DNA from: Girardinichthys multiradiatus
Taxonomy: Eukaryota > Chordata > Actinopteri > Cyprinodontiformes > Goodeidae
Length of the DNA stretch: 64,000 nt
Reading direction: 5' to 3'
NCBI RefSeq assembly: GCF_021462225.1
Contig: NC_061815.1
Location: 50,506,873-50,570,872 of the forward strand
Position numbers and translations under genes: made by a program. This document shows, piece after piece, positions 1 through 13,300 of the stretch. Under the pieces are notes generated by a model that made no database searches, was not told the origin of the DNA, and saw only the letters and a program-made list of their open reading frames with translations. Each line of letters opens with the position of its first letter. Positions within the stretch are counted from its first letter, which is position 1.

Positions 1-660
1 TCTAAAAATATTTACCCTCAGTTTCGCTGCACCCCAGTACAATGACAAAGACTATTCTATAAATATTCACCATGGGGGAATAAATGGACAGATAAATGGA
101 TGACGGATGCATACATACATTGTAAATGAATAAAATCCAAAAAAAATCTAAAATTACTTTTCTGTAGTATGTTTTTCATATTTCTATAATTTTCTAGATG
201 TGGAAAATACTAACAATCCAGACCATGTAGGAATCCTGTTAATATGCCAACACGAGTTCAGCTATCTTATTTCGAGAGGAATAAAGCAGTGAAGCATGCC
301 TGAGTAAAATCATGGTGTCTTTTATGTTAGTCTCGTCATGTCTGCATGGTGGAAATATAAACCAAATGGCTAAATTAAAACCCTGGAATCTGCACATAAT
401 TTCTCAGCTGTTTTATTTTTTAGCTTGGAATAGGTTATTAACCTGTACATTTATCCAAGGTTTTTCCAACTCTGCAGCATCCATTTCTGATGGTCATGTT
501 TGTAGGGGGCTACTTCTGCTTGAGCGCATGCAGTTCTTAAAATGTTCAACTTTTTCATGTCATGAAACCATTTAAACTTTAAAGTCTGAGGACTGCACCA
601 TCATCTAGCAGGTGGAATAAACATGACGTTTACCAACATAGGACACAAAACTGGAAGTTC
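1..660. other. AT-rich sequence downstream of canx, no gene seen
   Basis: AT-rich sequence beyond the likely end of the calnexin transcript. The short open frames here have no recognisable domain, and I see no convincing splice sites or repeats. Confidence 0.4.
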
Positions 661-2638
661 CAGGTCAGTTTCTATTCAGCCTTTTTTATTCATCAAAACA
701 AACATTTACTGCATGTCGATGCACACCAACATCAGGCTCTATCATCACAGTGTTTCATTCAAAGCTAGACCTTTATGGAGTCAGTCAGTCCCAAACCATC
801 AGAGGAAATAAAACGCAGCAGATACAGTGTTTAGTTTACAGTCAAGAGATCCAATCCACTTATCGGACCGTAGGGGGATGACGACGAGAAGGCTCGATGT
901 GAAGCCAATCACAGGACAGATAAACTGAAGGACCTGCCAATCCCAGCAGACGTTTAGAAAACAGGCTTTTAAATCAGGATTCAAGACACCGCAGTGTGGT
1001 TTTGAGTTTGGTTGTGAATCCCCCCTCCACCTTAAACAACCAGCAACGGCAGCCGATCAGGGAGGTGACTCTGCTCAGGTTTGATCAGAGGAATGACCTC
1101 GGTTTGTCTGCTTCATATAAAAAGAAAACCTGATCATTAGATCCTTAAAAGGAAGAAAAAAAAAAACTAAAAGTATTTGAAACACAAAACCAGAAGTTTG
1201 ACACAAGATGTGAAATTAAATCATTATCAAACAATTGCTCCATGTTTTCTATTTAAACCTGAAGACTGATGAGAATCTCTACAGTTAAAATTCAGACCGA
1301 GGCTTCCTAATATTTTAACTTCTACAAAAAAACTGATAGAAAATGTTGGATGTTCTAACTTTAGGTTTTAGCAAAGCCGGATCGTGTCAGCTTAAATACG
1401 TTTTTCTGCTGCAGGTTGTATACGACTACTTCGAGCTACTCCACAGAACCCCACCGAAAAAGATCCCTTTAAGGGAACTAAAGCAAGCAGACCTGACTGT
1501 TACAAAGCAGAGCAGTTTATAGTTCATCTCTTCAACCTGTAGCAGACAGATTAATCCTTTTTACAATTTGGCTTCATTTGAATTTTTTTCCCCAAATTGT
1601 GCAGCCATTGGATGAGAGTGAGAGGTTATGTGTGATGACATGAATAAATTAACTGGAAGCTCAGGACCAACATTACAAAGACAGACCAGCAGCAGCGGTT
1701 GATTTAAAGGCGTTTTAGCACCCCCTCTGGTAGTCGGCGGTAACTGCAGGGAATTTTACTTCTCCAGATGCTTTTACTTTTGAGCTTTTAACCACATCTC
1801 AGCTTCTCCTTTATCCTCACATCAAGACTGAGATGTACCCGAAAGTCTAATTTTTACAAGATTGAACATCTGGTTTAAAGTGCCGTCTCTTTAATCCGTG
1901 ACGCTAAAGACCACAGAGCAGGAGGGGTGTGGATGCTGCTCGTGGACAGGTAGGAGGTTAATCAGAGCCTTATTTTTCCTTGGTGCCTTTTATCCTTTTG
2001 AAATAGGACTGAATCTGTGTCACCTGCTGACCAGGTGGTGGTGATGATGTGCTGAAGGAAGCAGGTGCTGGGTAAAGAAGCAGAAACAGACGACCTGTTG
2101 CTGCAGACTTAAACATCCAGGTGTTTTTCTGAGCTTCCTGATGCTCCGTCTGAACAACAGAGCGCTTTAGGAGCAGGAACACTGAGAAGTTACTGATCTA
2201 CAGCCAACAGGACAAAAACAGACATGGAAAAAGTTGGAGTGTTGCCAGTTTAAATATCCTCAAACCACTAAGCTCTGGGTTTATTAGACAGTTAGCAGAC
2301 CAATTCAGAAACTCTATAAACGGTTAGTAGATGGATGTTTGTAAGTAATTATCAGCAGTCAGTGTGTGGGTCCAGTGGGGCCATCTTTCCCATTTGGTGG
2401 AGCAGGAGGAACGTCGGCCCCGCGGGTCGGAATGATGAAGGAAGTTTTAGTGAATTTCAGTTAATCTCTTAGAAAACAAAAAAATAAAAAGTCCTTTTCA
2501 GTCCAAAACCGGTTCATGTTGGAATCTTCGTCAAATTTCTGCCGGCTTCACTGCGTTCACTGGATCCATTCAGGCTTCATGGCCTCGGCGCAGAGGAAGA
2601 GGAGGAGGATGGGGGTGAGGGGGCTGAGGATTCAGACA
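660..2638 (-). other. canx: probable canx 3' UTR
   Basis: This follows the canx stop codon at 2639-2641 on the minus strand and contains no further coding exon. A minus-strand AATAAA (plus-strand tttatt near 684-689) is a candidate polyadenylation signal, giving an end near 660. Calnexin 3' UTRs are often long, but the exact end is inferred. Confidence 0.4.
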
Positions 2639-2695
2639 TCAGTCTTTTCTGACCTTCCTGCTCCTGGGAGATCTCCGCAGAATATCATCCTCTTT
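2639..2695 (-). CDS. canx: canx exon 15 (last coding exon)
   Basis: An acceptor CAG lies at 2696-2698. The exon encodes [18 protein letters not shown] and then TGA (2639-2641). The dibasic-rich end matches the conserved calnexin tail that holds the protein in the ER. The tail serine in RRSPRS sits in the context phosphorylated in mammals. Confidence 0.93.
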   Translation of the reverse strand, partial: KEDDILRRSPRSRKVRKD

Positions 2696-5600
2696 CTGTG
2701 GAGCAGAATCAGAACAACATTATCCCACAAATAAACTCCCAAAACCCTCATTATGGAGAGTTTTTCGCCAATGGCTTAACATAAAAAAAGACACCAGCCA
2801 ACTTTTAAAATCCAGTTTTTCAAGGTGAACCTCAGTAAGTGGAGATGCTGCCGTGGCAGAAAAACCCTCCATAGATGACTGGAACGAACTCGTTTAACCA
2901 GGAGGTCTGAACGTTCTGTCAGCACTTTAACAGGAGCAGGAAGAGAACCCAGCATTGGTTTGACTGCTGACACAATAACACTTAAATCTCTTGATAAAGG
3001 TCCACAGAACCTAACATGTAGGAAGACAAAACACTGCCCACCAACTCAACCGCACAGAACCATAACCCAGCCACCAAGCTGGAGGAAAAGGAATTGAATT
3101 AAAAATCCAGAACCTCTCTGAATTTACCACCAGATTACAGAATAAAGCTAAAAATGCTCTAAAGCTGCAGTGGAAGCACGGAGCGTCCTGGATTTTCCTG
3201 TGGATTCTGGCACCTGCAGTTTAATGGACTGTGTAATCTACCCGGTAACAGCTACAGGTTAATCCTGATGCATATAAAAAGTGATCCTGCGGGCCAGATA
3301 AACATGCATCAGGCCCACTGAGCTCAACAAAGAAGTAAACCAGAACAGGAGCAGAGCTGTTCAGCTAAATATGTCTTTCATGAGTCCAGTAAACTGGGCC
3401 TCGTAGTTTTTCACGGCCAAGGACCCCAGAATTATCAGAACCCCCCACCCCACAGAAATTCACTTTAAACCGAAAAATGTAAATATTGTATATAAGGCAA
3501 ATAGAGTGGCCTCCACACCTCGTCTGTTGTGGCCTCCTTCTCTCCATCCTCTTCCTCAGCAGCAGCCACTTCTTCATCACTTTTGTCCTCTGCAGATGGA
3601 AGAATAAATAAGAACGGTTAGAGAAGGTAGGTGGCCCATCAGAACCAAGTCACTCAGATAACCTACCCACCTGAACTGTTCTTTGCCTCCTCAGTCTTTT
3701 CCTCTCCTTCCTCCTCATCCTCTTCCTCCTTTACGTCAGGCTGAGGTTCATCGGTCTTCTTGTATTCTGCTGCTGGACTCTTCTTCTTATCCTGTAGAAA
3801 AATGACAACACCTTCATTCAGCTGCCGTCTGATTCATGGAAATCGGCTCCTGTCTGAGAAGGAGGTAACGAGGAGGATAGCAAGAACCTTTCTCTCAAAA
3901 CAAAAACACATCAGAACTAAAACTAAAGCAGCACAGCCACGCCACATGAAGCTACTCTAGCTGTAGCAAGAGCAGGAGGAGTCACCGGGTCGAGACATCC
4001 GGCTTCTTTCAGCTCTTCCTGTAAGCTGGTAAGACTCAGCGCACCCTGTGCTGACCCCGATGACCTCTGTGGACAGTCCACCATCAGAACATTAACGAGC
4101 AGGGATTTTCATACACACACAATCCTGGAGAATCATTCTTAAAGAGCCCAACTGCAGGATCGAGGCTGTTAGAAGTGAGCTTATTGTTTAAAATATCTCC
4201 TAAAGCTTTGAACAAATGAAGGTGATTACAGCTTAAAAAAACAGGAAAAGGAGGCAGCAGAGGAAGCCCACAGAAAGCTGGATTTATTTCTGCAAGTTGA
4301 TGCTCATCTGTGTGTTGGTTACCTTGCCCGTACAGCAGAAGACAACGATAAGGACGAGCGGGAGAGCCACGGTGAGAACGTAGACGATCCAGAGCCAGGG
4401 ACGCTCCTCTGCAGCGTTCAGCATCTGAGCTGCCAGACCAGGCTGTCAAAAACAAACCATAGATGAGTTCATTTGAAACAGACACTCCTCTTCATACAGC
4501 AGCAGCTGCTAGCCTAACTGGCTCTGAAGTACGGCTGCAGCGATCGATTATCTTAGTAATTGATGAATCTAACGATTATTTTTTTGATTAATAGATTGAA
4601 GATACTCTTAGTATATTATCAAACCTCAATAAAGTGCTTCGAACTTAATTCAAACATTTATTGCAAAAAAGATTTGTAAATGGCAAAAACTCAATTGAAT
4701 GTTCAGAACATGGCATTTAAATAAGTCTTCAAATAAAAAAAAGCGATAATGCATTTTGTTGCATGTTATAAAGTGCAATTGTACAAAACATGAACAAAGC
4801 CAAGGTAAAGCTAAGGTTATGCCACTTGAGAAGCTCTGGATCGAGCATTTTTACAGACAAATAAGGTTTTTCATCTAAAATTAAAGTTTAGGTTTGTACA
4901 GTTTTGGCCAAATTGCTGCTTTGAGTTGGTTGTTCTATCAGCAAAAGGCATGTCTGAGTGTGTGTTCTCCAGTTAACGATTAGATAACTTAATTAGTTAA
5001 ATAATGGATTAATCACAATTGTTTCAGCCCTACTCTGAAGTTACTGTAGGTATCAGCAAACAAGATAAAGAGGTTTTATTTTGACCACCCAGAGTGATCT
5101 CTTCAGTCCCTGAAACTTCTTCACATTCCATCACAAACAGGATATTTTATTAGGATTTTATGTGATAAACCAACAGTAAACCATCACTGTAAAGTGGAAA
5201 ATTTCTAGTTTTATTGCAAATAATCAATTAAGTTCGTATTCAGCCTCCTATACCTGGACAACCTTAATTAAAGTCCAGTTCAACCAGAAGTCACCTGATA
5301 AGTAAACAGAGTCCAGCTAAGTTTAAATGCAGCCGTTGTGGTGGGTCACTCTAGGGGGGTGTGCACTCCAGAAATCTGACCTTTATGGAAGAGAGGCCAG
5401 AAGAACTCCAAACCTTTTTGGCCTACATGCAAAACCCCGTGTGGAGGAAAACCAACACTGGATATAGGTAGGTTTATGCTTGACGCATTGAACAATGCAC
5501 GAGGGTGCATGCGCCAACAGTGATGCAATCGTGCTGTCCCCACTTATGCGTGCGGGCTCTGTCGCGGCGCCGGGTCGTCTACCTTTGAAACGTGTTGCGG

Positions 5601-8600
5601 ACTCCAGTAAAATGAAGAATTTGAAGGTGGTCTCAGAGTAGGTTTGCATGTACAGCCTTTATATGAGGGATCATATAAAGGCCTCTTATGTCATTTATAC
5701 TCGCTTAGCAGCAATTTAAAAAAAAACATTTCTCATGTATGTCTGCAGTACTGCAAGCAGCCGGTTTTAGTGTTTGACATCGAGAGGTTCCTCCCTTTTT
5801 TTTTAAAAATGTACTACCACCTGTCTTTCAGAGAATCCTGCACCAACCTCAGCGTCATGTATGACAGCCTGCAGCGTTGTCTAGGTTCATACGACGTCAG
5901 CCGAGTCCTGCACGACACCCTGAACCACGACTACAACTGAGCCTGATCACACTCAGCAGATCACACTGCAGGAAAACACAGTGGTGGCAGCATCATGCAT
6001 CAGCAGGAACAGGGAAACTGGTCAGAGTTGATGGGAAGACGGATGGAGCTAAATCCAGAACAATACTGGACTGTAAACTGTTAAAAGGCTGCAGAAGACC
6101 TGAGACTGAGGTGGAGGTTCAGCTTCCAGCAGGACAACCACCCTCAAGATCCAGCCAGAGATACAATGGATGGTTTAGATCAAAGCACATTCAGCTGGTA
6201 ATCCGACTGACAATCTGTGGCAAGACTTGAAAACTGATGTGCCCAGATGTTCTCCATCCAATCTGACTGAGCCTGAGCTGTTTTACAAAGAAACAAAGTC
6301 TGCAGATGTTCAAAGCTGGTGGAGACAAACCCCAGAAGACCTGTAGCTGGACCTGCAGGCAGGAGGCTCTGCAGAGTTCTGACTCAGAGGGGCTGAATAC
6401 AAATGCACACTTTTCACATTTTAATCTGCAAACAGTTTGAAAACCATAAATATTTTTTTCCACTTCAGAGTTCTGCAGGACTTTGTGTTCGTCTGTCCCA
6501 TAAAATCCCAATAAAATAAACTGAACTCTGTGGTTGAAACCTGCTACAATTTAGAACATTGTGAAGGGTGTGAAAATTTCTCAACCGCTTTGTTTCTACT
6601 GCAGGTCAGACGTTTACTGGTCTATATGCAGAGGGGATATTTAAAGGATAAAAAAATCTAAACTATTCCTTTAAGAAACAGTTAATTTATTTCTTCTTCA
6701 GCACCATTCTTCCTGAGAGTGAGAGTTTAGTCGACCTGAACCCACCTCAGCAGCGCCCTCTGCAGCCTTCTTCAGCCCCCAGCCATCAGCAGTCCAGCGG
6801 TCAGCGGTGTTGCGGTCGTTGGTGATGAAGAAGTTGTCGAAGAAGATGTCAGAGGTCATGGACCAGAGCTCGAGTCCCAGGGCGCTGAACGGCGTCATCC
6901 TGAAAGGCTGCAGGTCCTCGAAGTAATTTGGGTTGGGGATCTTTCTCGGCTTCCAGATGCCCTGAAACCCAAAGAGTCTGATGTCAAAAATATTTACATA
7001 AACCAGACTGAGTCCGTCTCTAAGCATAGACTGACCTGGTAGTTAGGGTTGTCAATCATGGAGGGCTTCCACTTGCCCTTGTAGTTGGGGTTGTCGATCA
7101 TTGGCCGTTTCCAGGGGCCGCAACCAGGGGAGCTCTCGCAGGCAGGGTTAGGGATCTGGGGGGCCTCCCATTCTCCGTCCATGTCCTCGTCCCTGCAGGA
7201 GAGAAGACCGGTCATCACAGCCAGACAGCGCAGGAGTATCTGCTGGAGGCTAGGCCTGTGTTGCCACGGTGACTTACCAGTCGTCAGGTTTGAGGCCGTC
7301 TGGGTCTCCGACATACTCTGGCTCGTTGTCCAGCCAGCCGTCCGGTTTGACTGCATCTTCATCGGGAATCTGAGCAGGAGCATCCTCATCCCTGCAGAGA
7401 AACACTCATGACTAACGGCTCCTGATGCCAACACCATTTATCCTGTCTAACAAACACTTATCGTTAGGGTTTTAAGGGCTTCAGCTAAGAAGAGGAGCAA
7501 GAACAAGCTGTCTCGCACCTCTGGTTCATATAGTTAGTTTAGGTGTTCCACAGGGTTCACTTTTAATTTAGAAATCAGTTATTGTTTTGGTTCCTGAAAG
7601 TAAATCTAACCAGAGAGGACATCAACCTCCTTTAAAAAGGTCATTGGTGACTTTATTTTCTCATCTTGTTTGAGACATACTGGAAAATAAATCCTGGTCT
7701 TCAGCAGGGTTCTAGACTTGGATCCAATAGATTTTTTTCTCAAATCAGTTTCCTTCAGGCAACATCAGGAACTCTCGGTTTATGCTGACGATACTATGTT
7801 CTACATATGCAATTTCAGTTTTATTTTCTATATGAATTTAGAAATCGAATGGATTAAAGTTTGATCCAAAAACGAACCTCAAAGGTTTGATCATTTTATT
7901 TCTCATAAACGTAAGAAGCTTCTTGGTTGTTGAAGTTTTTTTATACATCTTAATATATATCTGCCCCAACACTGAAACATTAGATTATCAAGGTAAACGA
8001 TTCTTAATCTCCTTTTCTTTGAGGACTCTTGAAAAGCAAGTAACTAAATTTGCTAAAGATTATCCATTTAAACCGGACCTGGATGAGAATAACCCATGTA
8101 ACCATGGTTACTGTGCATAATCAGATGTAAAGATTAAAACTGCAAGCAGCGTTGGGCGGCCCTCGCAGCTCAGCACTGCTCCGGCTTTTGTGGGGGCCGC
8201 AGGCTTCCTCCTTGCCACCACCCCCGCCGCCTAGCTTCGCATGTCGCCCCTGGGCGGTACCATAAACAAGCCTTGACGTTGCCTTCAGTCGGGCTGAGTT
8301 CTGCTTCGCAGAGAAGTGCTTAAAATGTGGTCAAAATAAAATTTTCCTGATGGAAGCAGTGGTAACTTCCTGTTTGGTAGCAAAGGATTAATGAAGACTT
8401 CCTGTCGTGTTTTATAAATGTCATCTAAAATTATCATCAGTTACTAGACAAAGTTCTACAGACTATCAAGGAGGGTCAATCACTACAGAAACCTTTTGCT
8501 TTGTTGTCAGTGGGCGTGGCTATAATGATGTCATCAACGGACCATACCAATGTGATGAACATCCATCAACAATGAAGCACACAAAATCTGGTAGTCAGAT

Positions 8601-10335
8601 AAAGCATTAGAAAGATATAGCCGTCTCAGATAACGTAGGGGGCGCACCTGAGTCAAGCTCCAATGTAATTCAATTGAGCTGTTTGGTGGTTGACAAAAAT
8701 CTTTCATATCCAGTTTGGAGCAAATGGGATTATTTCTGTGTGATCTAGAGTCGACCGTTTGCAAACGGCGAGTTATCAAAATTCCCCGCTCCGCCACACC
8801 CACAGAGTCCAACCAACAGTCACTGATCAGAGTGGGACTCAACATCATCTCGTTCGGAGTCAGACACTGCTTGAAGCTTGTATGAGTCAGAGTTAAAAGG
8901 AGGAGATCCATGCAGTGACTTCCTGTTCAAAGTGGGCGGGGCTAAAATTATGTCCGCAAATGAGCATGTGACTGTGTTGAGAGCAGGTCTGAGATGACGA
9001 AGTTTGGTGCGGATGCGACCTTGTTTGTGGAAGTAATTAGACCTTCGCCTTTTATGGCGAGCAATCAGACTGAGAGGCTTGGCCACGCCCACATGCTTTG
9101 ATGAAGCAAAAAGCTTTTAATAAGCTTTGATCTCCAATGCCTGAAGACTATACTGAGCCATTTTAAAGAGAAAAAGTGAAAAAGACACAAAATGGCGGCT
9201 TTGCTCCAAAATGGCCGACCTTCTATGGGGTTTGGACCATGGCTCCGAGTGAAGTTTTTTTTTTTTTTTTTTTTAGGTCCTAAGAAGTTACATAAGCCTC
9301 ATCATCAGTCAACGCATGGCTCTGTGCTGAATATCTAATCAGGGTCAGATTAATCTCAATCATATTCAACTCGGTGCAGATCAGATGATGTATGTGGAAA
9401 CATGAGACACACGTATGGCCACGGCGTGACCTCTGATTCTGCCTCACCGCCACAGCCACACCTTCTGACCAAAAGGCTCAGTACTGGACACCACGTCACA
9501 CCAACTTGTCAACTGTCACTGGGCACAGTTTCATGTTGATCAGGTGAAGGGGATCAAATATGGACCTTCCTGTTCTCAGGGGGCTGGCTTAAATGCCGTC
9601 AGCATTTGAACATTGAATATTAATCAGGGACAGATGTGGATCAATGCCAGAAGGTTTCTTGTCTCTGCAACATTTTTTGTAACAATTTGATTTTTCTTGG
9701 CAAGAAGTCAGAGTTTGAGGTCTGGCTCCGCCCCTTCCACATGCTCAAAAACTCGTGATTTTGATAACTTTAGATTTCCCGTCCCTTCTGAGCAAACTGA
9801 CCAAATTTCAAGCCGATCAATCAAAACGTCTAGGAGGAGTTTGATCAAATGCAGAGGCTATAAAATGGCAAAAATTGGGTCGAAATCATTGTGGAGCCAT
9901 TTCTTTTGCCACTTTTGTGAACCCCTTAAAATTCTCAATTTTACGCACGACTGACACATCTACACATTTTGGTGAGTTTCTGTTTATGTTTGGGCCTCCA
10001 AACAGCCAATTAATTTGATGGGAGGAAAACAGGAAGAAACATTCAAATTACAGCAGGCAGCGCTTCGCTGCTGGCGCTTCTAAACTTAATCAACAGGTTC
10101 TGACCAGTCTTCGGGTTTTACGGCATCAGGGTCCTGGATCTTCGGCCTCTCGTCCCAGTCCTCCGGTTTATGGTCATCAGCGTCCTCGATCTCAGCGGGG
10201 GGGTTCACGGGGGGCGTCATGTCCTTCAGCAGGTTGCCGCTGTTCACCACCGTCTGATCCACCAGAACCTCAAAGCTGTTGTCGTTGTTCACCACTTGGG
10301 GGGTGTCACAGTACAGTTAGATTCACAGACCGAAT

Positions 10336-10366
<31 letters not shown>

Positions 10367-13300
10367 AGGTCTTACCCAGTGTGTACAGGTGCGTCTTCTT
10401 GTCGGTAAAGTAGGACCGCAAGTCAGCATCGGGTTTCTTGGCATGCTTCTCCTCATACTCTCCGGTTTTGGGGTTTTTGTGTCTGAAGATGAAGTGCAGC
10501 TTGTAATCTTCTCCACATTTGTCGGGTCCAAACATGATGGTGTATGGAGTCTTATCCACGAACTGGTCCTGCAAGAACACAGTCATTTAATCAGACTAAA
10601 ACCAGCATGGCCCAGCCGTCTCTTCATTGGTGTTTGAAATTTCAGGTGACCCGGAGTTTTTCTGAACTTTTGGTAAAATTAAAATTTAAGAGACAATACA
10701 GACCAGGTCCAGTTCAGGAGTCTCAGTCAGCAGCTTGATGTAGGCGCCACCACAGTCAATACCGGACTGGAAGTTCACCTCGTATCTGATCACAAACAAG
10801 ACCAAAGCTTCAGAATATGTTCAAGATGTTTTACCGAGCCATCTTTCAGAGCCGGTTGGGTTCTGCCTCCCCGTCCCACAGAAACACTTCAGGATGAGCT
10901 CTTCTTACTGGATGATGAGTGGCATGGTGTCAAAGGTGAAAGGTCGCAGCAGCTGTGCGGAGATGGCGTGATGCTTGGCTCTAGATTTCAGGACCAGACC
11001 TTTATCCCCTGGTAGCTTACTGTCCTTCATCTCCTCTACTGCCCAAATACCTGTTCAAACATCATCATCAGCATCAGGGTCAGGAAACTAAATAACATCT
11101 ACCTCATGTGCAAACATCTGCCTCATGTGCAAACATCTGACTCATGTGCAAACATCTGACTCATGTGCAAACATCTGCCTCATGTGTAAACCTCGTGCAA
11201 ACATCTGCCTCATGTGCAAACCTCATGTGCAAACATCTGCCTCATGTGCAAACATCTGACTCATGTGCAAACATCTGCCTCATGTGCAAACCTCATGTGC
11301 AAACATCTGCCTCATGTGCAAACCTCATGTGCAAACATCTGCCTCATGTGTAAACCTCATGTGCAAACATCTGCCTCATGTGCAAACCTCATGTGCAAAC
11401 ATCTGCCTCATGTGTAAACCTCATGTGCAAACATCTGCCTCATGGGTAAACCTCATGTGCAAACATCTGCCTCATGTGCAAACATCTGCCTCATGTGCAA
11501 ACCTCATGTGCAAACATCTGCCTCATGTGTAAACCTCATGTGCAAACATCTGACTCATGTGCAAACCTCATGTGCAAACATCTGCCTCATGTGTAAACCT
11601 CATGTGCAAACATCTGCCTCACGTGTAAACCTCATGTGCAAACATCTGCCTCATGGGTAAACCTCATGTGCAAACATCTGCCTCAGGTGCAAACTTCATG
11701 TGCAAACCTCATGTGCAAACATCTGCCTCATGTGCAAACCTCATGTGCAAACATCTGCCTCATGTGTAAACCTCATGTGCAAACATCTGCCTCATGTGCA
11801 AACATCTGCCTCATGTGCAAACCTGATGTGCAAACATCTGCCTCATGTGTAAACCTCATGTGCAAACATCTGCCTCATGGGTAAACCTCATGTGCAAACA
11901 TCTGCCTCATGGGTAAACCTCATGTGCAAACATCTGCCTCATGTGCAAACCTGATGTGCAAACATCTGCCTCATGTGTAAACCTCATGTGCAAACATCTG
12001 CCTCATGTGCAAACATCTGCCTCATGTGTAAACCTCATGTGCAAACATCTGCCTGATGTGTAAACCTCATGTGCAAACATCTGCCTCATGTGTAAACCTC
12101 ATGTGCAAACATCTGCCTCATGTGTAAACATCTGCCTCATGTGTAAACCTCATGTGCAAACATCTGCCTCATGTGTAAACCTCATGTGCAAACATCTGCC
12201 TCATGTGCAAACCTGATGTGCAAACATCTGCCTCATGTGTAAACCTCATGTGCAAATATCTGCCTCATGGGTAAACCTCATGTGCAAACATCTGCCTCAT
12301 GGGTAAACCTCATGTGCAAACATCTGCCTCATGTGCAAACCTCATGTGCAAACATCTGCCTCATGTGTAAACCTCATGTGCAAACATCTGCCTGATGTGT
12401 AAACCTCATGTGCAAACATCTGCCTCATGTGTAAACATCTGCCTCATGTGTAAACCTCATGTGCAAACATCTGCCTCATGTGTAAACCTCATGTGCAAAC
12501 ATCTGCCTCATGGGTAAACCTCATGTGCAAACATCTGCCTCATGTGCAAACCTGATGTGCAAACATCTGCCTCATGTGTAAACCTCATGTGCAAACATCT
12601 GCCTCATGTGCAAACATCTGCCTGATGTGTAAACCTCATGTGCAAACATCTGCCTCATGTGTAAACCTCATGTGCAAACATCTGCCTCATGTGCAAACAT
12701 CTGCCTCATGTGTAAACCTCATGTGCAAACATCTGCCTGATGTGTAAACCTCATGTGCAAACATCTGCCTCATGTGTAAACCTCATGTGCAAACATCTGC
12801 CTCATGTGTAAACATCTGCCTCATGTGTAAACCTCATGTGCAAACATCTGCCTCATGTGTAAACATCTGCCTCATGTGTAAACCTCATGTGCAAACATCT
12901 GCCTCATGTGTAAACCTCATGTGCAAACATCTGCCTCATGTGCAAACCTGATGTGCAAACATCTGCCTCATGTGCAAACCTCATGTGCAAACATCTGCCT
13001 CATGTGTAAACCTCATGTGCAAACATCTGCCTGATGTGTAAACCTCATGTGCAAACATCTGCCTCATGTGTAAACATCTGCCTCATGTGTAAACCTCATG
13101 TGCAAACATCTGCCTCATGTGTAAACCTCATGTGCAAACATCTGCCTCATGGGTAAACCTCATGTGCAAACATCTGCCTCATGTGCAAACCTGATGTGCA
13201 AACATCTGCCTCATGTGTAAACCTCATGTGCAAACATCTGCCTCATGTGCAAACATCTGCCTGATGTGTAAACCTCATGTGCAAACATCTGCCTCATGTG

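Larger units (their letters stand above)
4443..6745. other. canx: canx intron 11, occupied by two DNA transposons
   Basis: No canx coding sequence lies here. A hAT MITE (4530-5032) and a broken Tc1-like element (5090-6605) with a further insertion account for most of it. 6605-6745 is plain intron. Confidence 0.7.

Noticed and set aside
4084..4485. 133-codon minus-strand frame over canx exon 12
   Set aside because: Out of frame with the conserved transmembrane exon and ignores its splice sites.
10170..10637. 155-codon plus-strand open frame over canx exons 7-8
   Set aside because: It is the antisense of conserved calnexin coding exons and runs through a TG microsatellite.
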